64,000 nucleotides of DNA from Acidobacteriota bacterium (GCA_003225495.1 QIAJ01000007.1:22167-86166), one strand, 5' to 3'; shown: positions 18,060 through 27,197, numbered from the stretch's first letter. The notes: generated by a model from the letters alone, not told the origin. Made by a program: numbers and translations.

Positions 18060-18766
18060 CTAGATGTCGAATACGCGGTAGGCGGCTTTCGGATCCTGAG
18101 ATTGCAACAAGGTGATCGCTACGTTATGAACAGGGATTCCCGCTGTTGTCTTTCCGTCCATTGTGCCGTGATGCGCGTGTCGGTGGACGATCAGGTCGGC
18201 TCCATGCCGGTCGACCACTTCAGCCAAACGCGAACTGCCGAGGTATGGGAAGATCTCGGGAGTTTCTCCGATCACGGTTGCAGCAATGGGGGCGTAGTGG
18301 AGCACTACGACCCGTTTTGGCGTGCGCAACTGAGACATGGCTCGCTCCAACTTCAAAGCTTCATCAATGGAAGCCTTCACGAAAGCCTTAATTTCGGGCT
18401 CTCCGAATGCAGTAAGCACTCCCCGACCGAAACCCCGATAAAGCCCTTCGTTCCGGCAAAGCCGACCCCGTCTCTTTCGTAGCCGGTTCCATCGAGGACC
18501 TTAATCCCTTCGGTGGTCATCATGCGAATAAGTTCGGTTTCCTTGCCGCACTCGTAATCATGATTGCCGAGCACCGCAATGGTCGGAATCCGGAGGCGTA
18601 CAAGAACGTTGAGCAGCGGTTCCATTTCCTCCGGCCGTCCGAAATTTGTCAGGTCGCCGGCGACCACCAGGACGTCGGCCTCTTCGCGAACGTGGCCGAA
18701 CTGTTCCTTGAGGATGCCCAACGTCTGGGCGGAATAGTGCAGATCGGCGGTGGCGGCAACTCTCAT
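18060..18766 (-). pseudogene. Calcineurin-like metallophosphoesterase, single frameshift
   Basis: Two overlapping frames together give one complete metallophosphoesterase of about 235 residues. The first (18766 to 18377) carries ATADLHYS, VVAGDLTNFG and VLGNHDYE, three metal-binding blocks, and runs to FAGTKGFIG. The second (to 18060) continues in the adjacent frame with FGRGVLTAFGEPEIKAF, then VLHYAP and VHRHAHHG, the remaining metal blocks. The join is at a CCCC run, 18433-18436 (GGGG on the coding strand); one extra G restores GFIGGFGRG. It is either a recent inactivating mutation or an assembly error. The start lies 6 bp after the stop of the upstream nucleotidyltransferase gene, so the two are coupled. 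Confidence 0.8.
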
Positions 18767-18772
18767 CGATGA

Positions 18773-19606
18773 CTAGGCGGCACCCTTCTCTGCTTCTACG
18801 GGAGCCGGCGTCCAGTGAATCTTATTTGCCCTGGTAGAGCGGTACTGCGAAAGCAAATCATCAAGCCCCCATTCGTTGACATCTATGGCGAACATATTGT
18901 CGTCGACGAGGCTGCCGCGAAACCGATCCGCCGGATCCGGATTAAGCAAACGGAACATGAGACGGTTCATCAACTGGGTCCATATCAACATGGGTACAAA
19001 CTGAGCCTGTCCAGGATAAATGTAACGAAACAAGACGAGCGCCCACAGCAACATCTCCCAGTGAATGCCTGCGAGCTCGAGAATGCGGTCCCAGTCGAGC
19101 CGCCCGCCGGTGGCGTAAATGATGTGAGCGATGTCGGCGCCGTCAAATCTCTCGCGACGCACGACGAATAATTTTGAGGCAAGCAACTCCTCTGGCGCGA
19201 GAATTCGGGTTGGTAACCCCAGGATGAGTGCCGGGCGCGCTCGGGTGATCCATGAGTCGGTCACTGTCAGAGCGGCATTGCTCATCCCGGTAATGAAATC
19301 CACGAAGTAATCATCGCGGTGGACTTTCGCGAGCCACACCGGATCGCACACTTCGCAGAGGTAACCGTTTTGGCTCAAGAGTTCCAGCGCGTGGGAAGCA
19401 CTCTCCGAGGTGAGGAATACGTCCAGATCCTTGGCGGGGCGGTGCACCCCGGTGTGCTGCTGCAAGGCGAACGCCCCGCTGACCGCGTAGGGAACGCAAT
19501 GGTTGGTAAGGAAGGTGAGGATGTCCTGGTAGAGGCGCTCCTGGTTCGCCTCGAGTTCAGGCGGCGCCGACGAACTCACGGGAAAGTTGTTTCCTTCCAT
19601 TACCAT
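18773..19606 (-). CDS. Nucleotidyltransferase-fold protein
   Basis: About 277 residues from 19606. The core is VPYAVSGAFALQQHTGVHRP followed by KDLDVFLTS, i.e. a GA/GS helix then a DxD-type pair characteristic of Pol-beta-like nucleotidyltransferases (AbiEii/MNT-like group). A later acidic pair appears in DDYFVDFITG. The C-terminal half is helical (WEMLLWALVLFRYIYPGQ). The open frame extends to 19726, but that would leave only 20 bp to the divergent antiporter gene, so an internal start (19606 or 19600) is more plausible; no site has a good Shine-Dalgarno. Coupled to the metallophosphoesterase downstream. Target of nucleotidyl transfer unknown. Confidence 0.75.
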   Translation of the reverse strand: MVMEGNNFPVSSSAPPELEANQERLYQDILTFLTNHCVPYAVSGAFALQQHTGVHRPAKDLDVFLTSESASHALELLSQNGYLCEVCDPVWLAKVHRDDYFVDFITGMSNAALTVTDSWITRARPALILGLPTRILAPEELLASKLFVVRRERFDGADIAHIIYATGGRLDWDRILELAGIHWEMLLWALVLFRYIYPGQAQFVPMLIWTQLMNRLMFRLLNPDPADRFRGSLVDDNMFAIDVNEWGLDDLLSQYRSTRANKIHWTPAPVEAEKGAA

Positions 19607-19746
19607 AGCGGCGTGATTGGATGTGAGGGTATGGAATAACGGTTGTTTAGCAGACTGGATAAAGACGGTCATAGGATTACCCGGTTCTCGCCGCACCCTC
19701 CGCAAACCCTTGCTCCTGAAAGGCATCCTAAGTCGGGGAGTGCCCT

Positions 19747-21042
19747 TTGTCGAACTCGGATTTGACCTCGATTCTCTTCGTACTCTTGCTGCTTGTGGGC
19801 CTGGCCCAACTGCTCGGATATCTCTTCACGCGCTTGCGCCAGCCGAAGGTTGTCGGCGAAATTATGGCAGGCATTGTGCTGGGTCCCGCGCTGCTGGGAC
19901 GGGTGCCGGCTATGTCGCGACTCATGGAGGTGACCCGGCACCAGGAAAGCATTCTTACCTTTGTGTACTGGCTTGGATTGTTGCTGCTGATGTTCCTGTC
20001 GGGAGCCGAAACTCGCCAGCTTTTCGGCCGCGAGGAACGCCGCGAAGTCGGGTGGCTCACCATCGTCGGTACGGGTATCCCATTTCTGCTGGCTCTGGGG
20101 CTGGGTCCATGGCTGATCCGGCCGGCACTGGCTGGACCGAACGGCAACCGCATCTCACTGATCATCATTCTAGCCGTCGGTGTGGCAGTCACCTCGGTTC
20201 CGGTCGTCTCAAAGATTTTTGCGGATCTGAAAGTACTCCACACCCGCTTTGCCCGTCTGGTTCTGGGCGTGGCGGTGCTCGAAGACATCGTCCTCTGGCT
20301 AGCGCTAGCGGTAGCCACCGCGATGGCAGGGAAGACTGCGATGAACGTGCGGGAAATGTCGTATCACCTGATCACAACAATCGGATTCTTCGCATTAGCT
20401 CTAACTATCATTCCCAGAGGGATTAAGCGAATCAATAAATCTCAGTTCAATGTTTTCGCGCAACACTCTCCTATTGCCTATGCGATGGCGGTTCTCCTTG
20501 GATATTGCGTAGTTGCAGGAGCGATCGGCGTCAGTGTAGTCTTCGCAGCCTTCCTGGCCGGCTTCGCTGTCATACACAAGAAGCGCCGCCTCTTCGCTGA
20601 GGCTCTCGACGCAATTGGGAAAGTTTCATTTGCATTTTTTATTCCTGTGTACTTCGCGCTCGTCGGTTTGAAACTGGATCTGATCCGGGGGCTGTCGCTG
20701 CGCATGATCGGTGCGTTCCTAGTGGGCAGCTGCCTGGTCAAAATTCTTTCAGTATCACTGGCTGGGCGGCTTGCAGGATTCCGTGGTTTGGATCTGGTCA
20801 ACCTCGCGATTACCACCAACGCGCGAGGTGGACCCGGTATTGTCCTGGCGAGTGTCGCGTTCGAAGCGGGGATTATCAGTTCAGAATTTTATACAACCCT
20901 TGTCGTGGCGGCAGTCCTCACGTCACAGATAGCGGGCGCGTGGCTCGACTACGTACTGCGTAAGGGATGGCCGCTGCTAGCGGTATCTGCGCCAACCGAA
21001 CTGGCCATCGTGGCGGCGCAGGAATCTCCATCGGCGGCATGA
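19747..21042 (+). CDS. CPA2-family cation:proton antiporter
   Basis: 431 residues with about 12-13 membrane helices. RQPKVVGEIMAGIVLGPALLG is the CPA2/Kef entry motif; VAVTSVPVVSKIFADL and VLGVAVLEDIVLW contain the helix-5 region with the ED pair expected at the ion site. There is no TrkA/RCK domain at the C-terminus, unlike KefB/C. It exchanges Na+ or K+ for H+ at the inner membrane. The start is TTG 19747 behind GGGGAGTGCCC. Monocistronic. Confidence 0.9.
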   Translation: MSNSDLTSILFVLLLLVGLAQLLGYLFTRLRQPKVVGEIMAGIVLGPALLGRVPAMSRLMEVTRHQESILTFVYWLGLLLLMFLSGAETRQLFGREERREVGWLTIVGTGIPFLLALGLGPWLIRPALAGPNGNRISLIIILAVGVAVTSVPVVSKIFADLKVLHTRFARLVLGVAVLEDIVLWLALAVATAMAGKTAMNVREMSYHLITTIGFFALALTIIPRGIKRINKSQFNVFAQHSPIAYAMAVLLGYCVVAGAIGVSVVFAAFLAGFAVIHKKRRLFAEALDAIGKVSFAFFIPVYFALVGLKLDLIRGLSLRMIGAFLVGSCLVKILSVSLAGRLAGFRGLDLVNLAITTNARGGPGIVLASVAFEAGIISSEFYTTLVVAAVLTSQIAGAWLDYVLRKGWPLLAVSAPTELAIVAAQESPSAA

Positions 21043-21137
21043 TGCGATCGGCGATACGCAGAAACACCAAAACGCGGTGGTATCCGGGGGAAGGATGACC
21101 GCACCGCGTCTGGTGAACCGAAAAGCAGAGCTACAAG

Positions 21138-21872
21138 TTAGTGTTTTGGAACTTCGACAGCTCCTCGTTCTGTTCTGGCCTCTGCCGAATATTTGCTCAC
21201 AGTGGAGACAAATTTCTGCGTACCCTCGGGAGGTCGGACGCGTCCAGTCAGAATATCTTTGAACGGCACCTCTTTGCCATAGAGGTGACGGGTGTCATCA
21301 TCATCTTGTTTGACCACTGCACCATTCAATTCCAGGCCAGCCAAAATTCCTCGTGCCCGGGAATAGCTCAAAACTTCCGCCCGCATCTTCCAGTCGGTAT
21401 TGGCTTCCGTCTGGCGTCCCACTGGACCTGCAGCGACTGAACCTTCGGCTCCGAGTTTGAATTTGCTCGAAAGCAAGTGCTCCATGCCCTTGTCATTCAT
21501 AACCAGCATGACAAGGTCGACCGCTTCTCCACCAAATTGCAGTCCCCAACTTCCGCCCGCAATGGTGATAGGAGCCGGCGCGCTCCAACCCGCACTGGTG
21601 CGGCAGGTCGCGACGCCTTTGCCATAACGGGCTCCGACAATGAAACCGCCCTTAATCATCGAAGGCACAACCGCCACGCATTTCGCCTTTTCAAAAACTT
21701 CTTGTGGAATGCCTTTGTCGGGCGCACCCATGATCTCGTCGAGCACGTTGGCAGCGGAATTGATACGCTTCACCTCTTCTGAAGTCTTCTCTTCACTGTC
21801 CTTGGCGTACATTCCGACGCTCATGGCGCCAAGCATTACGCCAATAGCCGTCAATTTACTCAATAGCTTCAT
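21138..21872 (-). CDS. SYLF-domain (Ysc84-like) lipid-binding protein
   Basis: 244 residues with a signal peptide (AIGVMLGAMSVGMYA). The SYLF domain is clear: KGIPQEVFEKAKCVAVVPS, IKGGFIVGARYGKGVATCR, SWGLQFGGEAVDLVMLVMN, and SKFKLGAEGSVAAGPVGR. SYLF proteins bind phosphoinositide-like or membrane lipids; bacterial members are exported and poorly understood. AGAGAGGTTTT precedes ATG 21872. Not in an operon. Confidence 0.92.
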   Translation of the reverse strand: MKLLSKLTAIGVMLGAMSVGMYAKDSEEKTSEEVKRINSAANVLDEIMGAPDKGIPQEVFEKAKCVAVVPSMIKGGFIVGARYGKGVATCRTSAGWSAPAPITIAGGSWGLQFGGEAVDLVMLVMNDKGMEHLLSSKFKLGAEGSVAAGPVGRQTEANTDWKMRAEVLSYSRARGILAGLELNGAVVKQDDDDTRHLYGKEVPFKDILTGRVRPPEGTQKFVSTVSKYSAEARTERGAVEVPKH

Positions 21873-21970
21873 AAAACCTCTCTCCGTTTGGATTGCGACC
21901 GCCTTAATGGTGACGGATGAGCTGCGGGAAAACCATCAAGCGGACACTGTAGGAATTGGCAGATCGTCCA

Positions 21971-22702
21971 TTAAGGGGTTGCGGGTAGAGATGAAGAGGT
22001 TTTGGCGAAAAGACGTTGCGGTGCATGCTCGGGTATGGCCTGTTGCAGCGTTGCCACCACAATCAGGCGTTTCGGCGCAGGCCCGATGTAATAGGTGGGA
22101 TAGCAAGTTATTAGAGTAAGCCGAGCATCCGCGGCTGGCAATGTAACAGACAGATCGGATGGACTTACTATTGTTTTGCTCGAAACGAAGTAGTGAAATC
22201 GGCGATGCCCACGTGTGACAAGGATCTCGTCCCCATTCTGTAGTTCGTTGAGGCGTCTAAAAAACGTGTCACGATGTCCGGCAATTACGGAGTTCCCCGC
22301 ATCACCAGGCCAAGCCGTTTTCTCCACATGTCCCGGTGCAAGTAGAAGAGATTTCTTTGTGGTGCTCTCGAGAACTGCGGCTTCCAGTTTTATCTTGGGA
22401 ATCGACAGAACGGTGACGTCTTGTCCAGCACTCGTCGCGGATGTCTCCGTGACTAGCGATCGCTGGCGCGCCATCAGACGTTCTTGCTCCCGATGCATCC
22501 ACCGATAAGCGCCGCCGGTTAGAAGCATGAGTGAGACGCCAGTAGAAATCAGAAAGACCGATGCCTGCCGCCGCATTCGGTTACGCGCCACAGGGCCGCC
22601 CACCCGAATTGTTACGTAGGTACAAAATTGATTGAACGAGGGCAAATACGGCCTCCAGAAATACAGACGAAGTGCTCGCGCAACCAATTTGCCCGGGACC
22701 AA
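21971..22702 (-). CDS. Class D sortase
   Basis: Sortase catalytic features: VIAGHRDTFFRRL (catalytic His), LTLITCYPTYYIGPAP (TLxTC motif with catalytic Cys), then KRLIV with the Arg. One N-terminal membrane helix (SVFLISTGVSLMLLTGGAY) anchors it in the inner membrane. Sequence after the Cys (YPTYYIGPAP) fits the class D/E group. The maximal frame starts at TTG 22702; the first ~37 residues look unprotein-like, and GTG 22591 preceded by GGGCGGCC is a credible alternative. The gene directly follows the LPATG protein on the same strand, separated by 9 bp at most, indicating an enzyme-substrate pair. Confidence 0.88.
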   Translation of the reverse strand: MVPGKLVARALRLYFWRPYLPSFNQFCTYVTIRVGGPVARNRMRRQASVFLISTGVSLMLLTGGAYRWMHREQERLMARQRSLVTETSATSAGQDVTVLSIPKIKLEAAVLESTTKKSLLLAPGHVEKTAWPGDAGNSVIAGHRDTFFRRLNELQNGDEILVTRGHRRFHYFVSSKTIVSPSDLSVTLPAADARLTLITCYPTYYIGPAPKRLIVVATLQQAIPEHAPQRLFAKTSSSLPATP

Positions 22703-22711
22703 CCCCGACTG

Positions 22712-23641
22712 TTACTTCCGGATGTAGAGACCGGCCGCCAGAGAACCGAATCCCAGTAATCCAAGCAGCGGAAGCTCAGAACCAGTAGCCGGCAGTGACC
22801 GGTTCGACGCAACTTCACTTTCCTTGGCTGGTGTAGCTTCGGTAGCAGTCTTGCTCCGCTCAGGCTGGCCGGCGGTGACCGACGCTGGCTGATCGGATGA
22901 CGGCGTTACATTTGCGGAAGCGGACGAGCTCGGAGTAGAAGAAGGCGAGCTGCTGGCTGTCTCTCCCGCGGTCGGAGCAGTTGCCGGAGCAGTAGTGGTC
23001 GCCGCCGTCGAAGTGTCAGATTTCGGTGCCTCGGTCGTAGTGGTGGTGGTAGTCGTTGTGGAAGTCGTCGCTGCACTCGGCTGAGTCGAACTTGCGGTTG
23101 CGGAAGACTGCGCCGTTGCTGGCGCCGCCGTCATGCCGTCCGGCGTAGCGGTTGCCGACGTCGTCGGCGCGTTGGATGCGGCGGACGATCCTGAGCCGCT
23201 ATTCGAGCAGTGGTCAGCCACGTCCGTTACATTGCTAACCTGGAGAGCATTAGTGTTCGCGGCAGTCGAAGCATTTGAATTGGACATTGCGCTGCTTGAG
23301 TTTGTGTCGGTCGAGCTGGGAGTAGATGCGCTGCTCGTGCTACTTGCCGAACTCGCGAGCTGGCCGGAGACCTCTACTTCGTGGCCTACTTTCCCGCCGA
23401 GATTGTCGACGCTCCCAGTCAGGTGATAAACCGTGCCAGTTCGGTCATCCGTCAGGGTGTAATTCCCGGTCATCCCGCCGAGACAGCCACGCATGGTGCT
23501 CGTCGACTGGTCGCTGGGTGTAGCGCTAGTCGTGGGAGAAGGTGTGGAAGTTTGGGGCGCCGCACTGCCCGATGTGTCCTGCGCGACTGCAAATGCCGCT
23601 GCCAGGCTCATCACCGATAACGACAGAATTATCCTTTTCAT
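22712..23641 (-). CDS. LPXTG-anchored Ser/Thr-rich surface protein with DUF5818-like domain
   Basis: 309 residues. Signal peptide (RIILSLSVMSLAAAFAVAQ), Thr/Ser/Pro linker, a DUF5818-like domain (MRGCLGGMTGNYTLTDDR, LGGKVGHEVEVSGQL, then QVSNVTDVADHCS after a Ser/Ala insert), a long Ser/Thr/Ala region with a run of nine Thr/Ser, and a C-terminal sorting signal: LPATG, hydrophobic LLGLLGFGSLAAGLY and RK tail. This tripartite end is what a sortase cleaves between Thr and Gly. GGAGGCTTCCATC precedes ATG 23641. Its only local enzyme candidate is the adjacent class D sortase. Outer-envelope topology of the anchored product is unknown. Confidence 0.88.
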   Translation of the reverse strand: MKRIILSLSVMSLAAAFAVAQDTSGSAAPQTSTPSPTTSATPSDQSTSTMRGCLGGMTGNYTLTDDRTGTVYHLTGSVDNLGGKVGHEVEVSGQLASSASSTSSASTPSSTDTNSSSAMSNSNASTAANTNALQVSNVTDVADHCSNSGSGSSAASNAPTTSATATPDGMTAAPATAQSSATASSTQPSAATTSTTTTTTTTTEAPKSDTSTAATTTAPATAPTAGETASSSPSSTPSSSASANVTPSSDQPASVTAGQPERSKTATEATPAKESEVASNRSLPATGSELPLLGLLGFGSLAAGLYIRK

Positions 23642-23731
23642 GATGGAAGCCTCCGAAGGTTGTAGTCTCAGCTACTCTAGGCACTACAGGCCTCAAGACC
23701 AATCCAGCCGATTCCCTACCTTTTGGTAAGC

Positions 23732-23751
23732 CTTACAGTAGAAAGTGTATC
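23732..23751. promoter_or_regulatory. Degenerate palindrome CTTACAG-N6-GTGTATC, site E
   Basis: Keeps the TACAG...TGTA core of the AATACAG-N6-CTGTATT motif with the same 6-bp spacer (TAGAAA), and lies 91 bp upstream of the LPXTG gene. Weaker than sites A-D. Confidence 0.3.
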
Positions 23752-23784
23752 GAGATCTAAGGCGGGTAATTCCAGAGTAAGTGC

Positions 23785-25965
23785 TCAACGCGGCCAGCGA
23801 ACGAGGACTTCGACTTCTCCACGCTTCTCCATAATCTCGACGCGAACCGCATTGTCCTTACGCTCGAAATACAGATCGATAGAACCGGAGCCCACCTCCA
23901 GTCGCCGTATCCAAAGTTGTTGGAGTACGGGTGGAAGGTAGGGCTGTTCCAGGATCAACTGCTTGTTTGGGGCGTCGATCGACATTCCCAGGCATGATTC
24001 GAGCAACATGAATGCGGCACCTGCCGCCCACGCCTGCGGCGCACAAGCCACAGGATAGAGAGTCGGGCCTTCGCCGGAGCGGCGCTCTAACCCGCAGAGC
24101 AGTTCCGGCAGACGATGCAGTTCGACGTTAGCGCTGACGTCCATAAAGCTCGAAAGAATGCGCGCTGCCAGATCGCGGAAGCCGTAATTGGAAATCCCCA
24201 GCGCAACCATAGCGTTGTCATGTGGCCATACCGATCCGTTGTGATACGAGACGGGATTGTAGCGAGCTTCGGAGACGGCGACGGTACGCACGCCCCATCC
24301 ACTGAAGAAATCTGGCGAGAGCAAGGTCCGCGCGATGCGATGAGCGTGATCGCGGCTGGCGATACCGGTATAGAGGCAGTGGCCCGGATTGGATGTCCGC
24401 ACCCGGCACGGTCTCTTCGAGCCGTCGAGAGCGAGTGCGTACATTTCCAGATCAGGGCACCAGAAGCTCTCTTCAAACTGAATCTTCAAATTGCGAGCTT
24501 GAAGCTCCAGTGCATTCGCTTTATCGTGCCGGCCAAGAATCGCCGCCAATTGGGCGGCGGCCCGTTTGGCGGCATACACATATCCTTGCACTTCGCAAAG
24601 CGCAATTGGAGGCTCGGCAATCGTACCGTCGGCGTGAAACACCGAATCATTCGAGTCTTTCCACCCTTGTTGTACGAGACCCCTGTTTGTGCGGCGGCAA
24701 TATTCAACGAAACCGTCTTGATCACGATCACCATAGCGCTCAATCCATTCCAGCGCCGCTTCGATATTCGGCCAGATCGATTGAATGAAGCCGAGATCGG
24801 CGGTGCGCTGATAATAAGCGCCGGCGAGGAAAATGAATAATGGTGTCGAATCGATTGAGCCGTAGTAGCGTCCGAAAGGGATTTCACCCAGCCTTGCCAT
24901 CTCTCCCCCGCGCGCTTCATGCAGAATCTTGCCAGGCTCGGCATCGGATTCGGGAATCACTTCGGTCGCCTGGTTCGCCGCCAGATATTTCAGAACGCCC
25001 TTCGCAATCCGCGGATTCATCCACAAACATTCCAGCGCGGTAATGATGCCATCGCGCCCGAACACCGTGCTGAACCACGGCACGCCCGCGTAAGGATAGT
25101 CAGTTTCAGGATTGCCGACCGTCATCATTCGTATGTCCGCGCCTGACCGCCTCAGCCAGTCGTTAAATTGTTCGTTGGACGAATGAACGTAGCAGCCGCC
25201 ATTGGAGCCCGAGGTTCGCATCTCCTCGGAAACCGCTTCGAGCGCTGTAACGAAATCGTCTTTTCGTTCGGCACATGATCCACACAGGCAGGCGACAACG
25301 ATCTCTACTACAATCTCCTGCTTGGGCTGCAGAACGATGTCGAATTCGCACCCCTGCGAAGAAATGCGTTCCGGCGCAGGTGTGCAGCGGATATTTGTAG
25401 ATCGCACGAGGTCGTCAAGGCCGCGGTACGATAAAGCGACACTGTCACGCTTAACCTGTGGCTCGAGATGCTGGCCCTTGCGTGCGCGCTTGGTGCCACG
25501 GACCTCAAACAGGTCCGCAAAGTCAGCACTGAATTGAACAGTGATCGGGATCGAGATAGCAGACAGGGCGTAGCTGGAAATACGCAGCTGTTCATAACAA
25601 GCGCCACGCCACAGTGTCTTGGAACGCGTGACGTGAACGGTTCCGCGAGGAATTACCACCTGGCCATCTCGAGTGATGTCGACGTTGGTGAGGTCGGCCG
25701 TGAACAGCGAATTGTCTTCGCGGACTGTTGAACTCAGCAGCAGCGGCCGCTGGTTGCCAATGTAGAGGGCGAGTTCAGAAAGGAAACGCGTCCCCTCGGA
25801 GAAGATGCCCTCTTCGCCGAGTCCGACACGTTCGATATCACCGAAGCGGTCGAAGACAGCGAACATCTTTCCGTACTTGAGAACCCGGTTGCGTTCGTCA
25901 GCAGGCGGAGATTTCGTCGCAATATAAAATTGCGTGGGTTTCACATCATGCAACGGACACCCCAT
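23785..25965 (-). CDS. Amylo-alpha-1,6-glucosidase / glycogen debranching-type enzyme
   Basis: 726 residues. The N-terminal ~220 residues form a beta-sandwich of the GDE_N_bis type (VFDRFGDIERVGLGEEGIF, FLSELALYIG). The (alpha/alpha)6 catalytic part has GVPWFSTVFGRDGIITAL, GRYYGSIDSTPLFIFL, GLVQQGWKDSNDSVFHADG and HNGSVWPHDNAMVALG, the acidic clusters typical of the GDE_C/GH133-like fold. It hydrolyses alpha-1,6 branches of glycogen-type glucan or a related oligosaccharide in the cytoplasm. The start overlaps the end of the upstream GT4 gene by 20 bp, so both form one operon. Confidence 0.92.
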   Translation of the reverse strand: MGCPLHDVKPTQFYIATKSPPADERNRVLKYGKMFAVFDRFGDIERVGLGEEGIFSEGTRFLSELALYIGNQRPLLLSSTVREDNSLFTADLTNVDITRDGQVVIPRGTVHVTRSKTLWRGACYEQLRISSYALSAISIPITVQFSADFADLFEVRGTKRARKGQHLEPQVKRDSVALSYRGLDDLVRSTNIRCTPAPERISSQGCEFDIVLQPKQEIVVEIVVACLCGSCAERKDDFVTALEAVSEEMRTSGSNGGCYVHSSNEQFNDWLRRSGADIRMMTVGNPETDYPYAGVPWFSTVFGRDGIITALECLWMNPRIAKGVLKYLAANQATEVIPESDAEPGKILHEARGGEMARLGEIPFGRYYGSIDSTPLFIFLAGAYYQRTADLGFIQSIWPNIEAALEWIERYGDRDQDGFVEYCRRTNRGLVQQGWKDSNDSVFHADGTIAEPPIALCEVQGYVYAAKRAAAQLAAILGRHDKANALELQARNLKIQFEESFWCPDLEMYALALDGSKRPCRVRTSNPGHCLYTGIASRDHAHRIARTLLSPDFFSGWGVRTVAVSEARYNPVSYHNGSVWPHDNAMVALGISNYGFRDLAARILSSFMDVSANVELHRLPELLCGLERRSGEGPTLYPVACAPQAWAAGAAFMLLESCLGMSIDAPNKQLILEQPYLPPVLQQLWIRRLEVGSGSIDLYFERKDNAVRVEIMEKRGEVEVLVRWPR

Positions 25966-27016
25966 CGTCCAGGAGCAGCACCTCTCGGGTCGCCCGGCGA
26001 GTTAATCGTTCATACAAAGTGAGATAGTCCTGCGCCATTCGAGTTGCGCTGAAACGTTCTTCAAAGGTCCGGCGACACTCTTCACGGCTCAGTTGTGATA
26101 CGTGTGCTACCGCTTTCGCCGCCTGCTGGACATCGTTCACGAAGAATCCTGTGCGGCCCTCTTCGAGCACTTCAGGGACGGAACCCGAGGGATAAGCGAT
26201 CACCGGCGTCCCGCATGCCATGGCTTCGATCATAACCAGCCCAAAGGGTTCCGGCCAATTGATCGGAAAAACAAGAGCCATTGCATTTCCGAGAAAATCA
26301 CTTTTCTCCGGATAACCGATTTCTCCAATGAAGTCAACCAGCGGACTATTTAAAAGTGGCTTTATTGCCGTTTCGTAATATTCCTGATCTGCGCGATCCA
26401 CCTTGGCCGCAATCTTAAGCGGTACTCCGGATTGAGTGGCAATCTCAATGGCTCGGTCCACACCCTTCTCAGGCGAAATCCGGCCGAGAAAAGCTAAATA
26501 CTTGCCCGGCGCACCGTGAAACTTGTATCGGTCCATTGGCAGGCCGTGGTACACGGTCGCCTGCCAGTTCGCATTCGGCAGAGGTTCACGTTGAGAGTCC
26601 GAAATGGAAATGACCGGCATTTCTGCGAATCGGCGGTAGAGCGGTTGCAGGTCCGGAATGTCCAAGCGGCCATGAAGCGTCGTTAGGTTGGGAATATTCT
26701 CCCTGCGTGAAAGAGGAAAGTGCAAGTAATCGATGTGAAAATGGACAATGTCAAAATTATCCTTCTGACTGAACAGTTCTTCCAGCATTACGATGTGGTG
26801 CGCGAGGTGATCGATGGCAGTTGTATTCAAACGTAACGCCTCGGGACAAACGGAAACGAGATGAGCGCTGGTTTCGGAATCTCCGCTGGCAAAAAGCGTG
26901 ACGTCATGTCCGAGACGAACCAGTTCTTCGGTCAAAAAGGACACGACACGTTCTGTGCCGCCGTATAGTTTTGGCGGAACACTCTCAAACAGAGGCGCGA
27001 CTTGAGCAATTCTCAC
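25946..27016 (-). CDS. Family 4 glycosyltransferase
   Basis: 356 residues. N-terminal VRIAQVAPLFESVPPKLYGG plus TERVVSFLTEELVRLGH is the GT-B donor-side opening; the C-terminal half has FLGRISPEKGVDRAI and PEPFGLVMIEAMACGTPVIA, the ExxxxxxE nucleotide-sugar motif. GTG 27016 is the start, behind GAGGAACAGACACT; the longer frame to 27082 adds unrelated residues. It is co-transcribed with the debranching enzyme, which suggests an alpha-glucan or maltosyl product. Cytoplasmic, retaining mechanism by family. Confidence 0.92.
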   Translation of the reverse strand: MRIAQVAPLFESVPPKLYGGTERVVSFLTEELVRLGHDVTLFASGDSETSAHLVSVCPEALRLNTTAIDHLAHHIVMLEELFSQKDNFDIVHFHIDYLHFPLSRRENIPNLTTLHGRLDIPDLQPLYRRFAEMPVISISDSQREPLPNANWQATVYHGLPMDRYKFHGAPGKYLAFLGRISPEKGVDRAIEIATQSGVPLKIAAKVDRADQEYYETAIKPLLNSPLVDFIGEIGYPEKSDFLGNAMALVFPINWPEPFGLVMIEAMACGTPVIAYPSGSVPEVLEEGRTGFFVNDVQQAAKAVAHVSQLSREECRRTFEERFSATRMAQDYLTLYERLTRRATREVLLLDDGVSVA

Positions 27017-27175
27017 AGTGTCTGTTCCTCGGGGTAGAGATAGTTCTAAACTTCCGCCAAAACCAACGGAGGTGATGAACAACTCAGTTGTTAAGTATGG
27101 CGATGAGCGTTCGCTGGAATGCTACCCATCCGCCGAAGTCAGGTCGAAGGACTAAAAAACCAATCCCACTTGAGC

Positions 27176-27197
27176 AGTGTAGAAATTTGTTTACACT
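27176..27197. promoter_or_regulatory. Inverted repeat AGTGTA-N10-TACACT upstream of the GT4/debranching operon
   Basis: Arms 27176-27181 and 27192-27197 with a 10-bp A/T-rich spacer, about 160 bp upstream of GTG 27016 in an otherwise empty gap. Possible operator. Confidence 0.35.
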
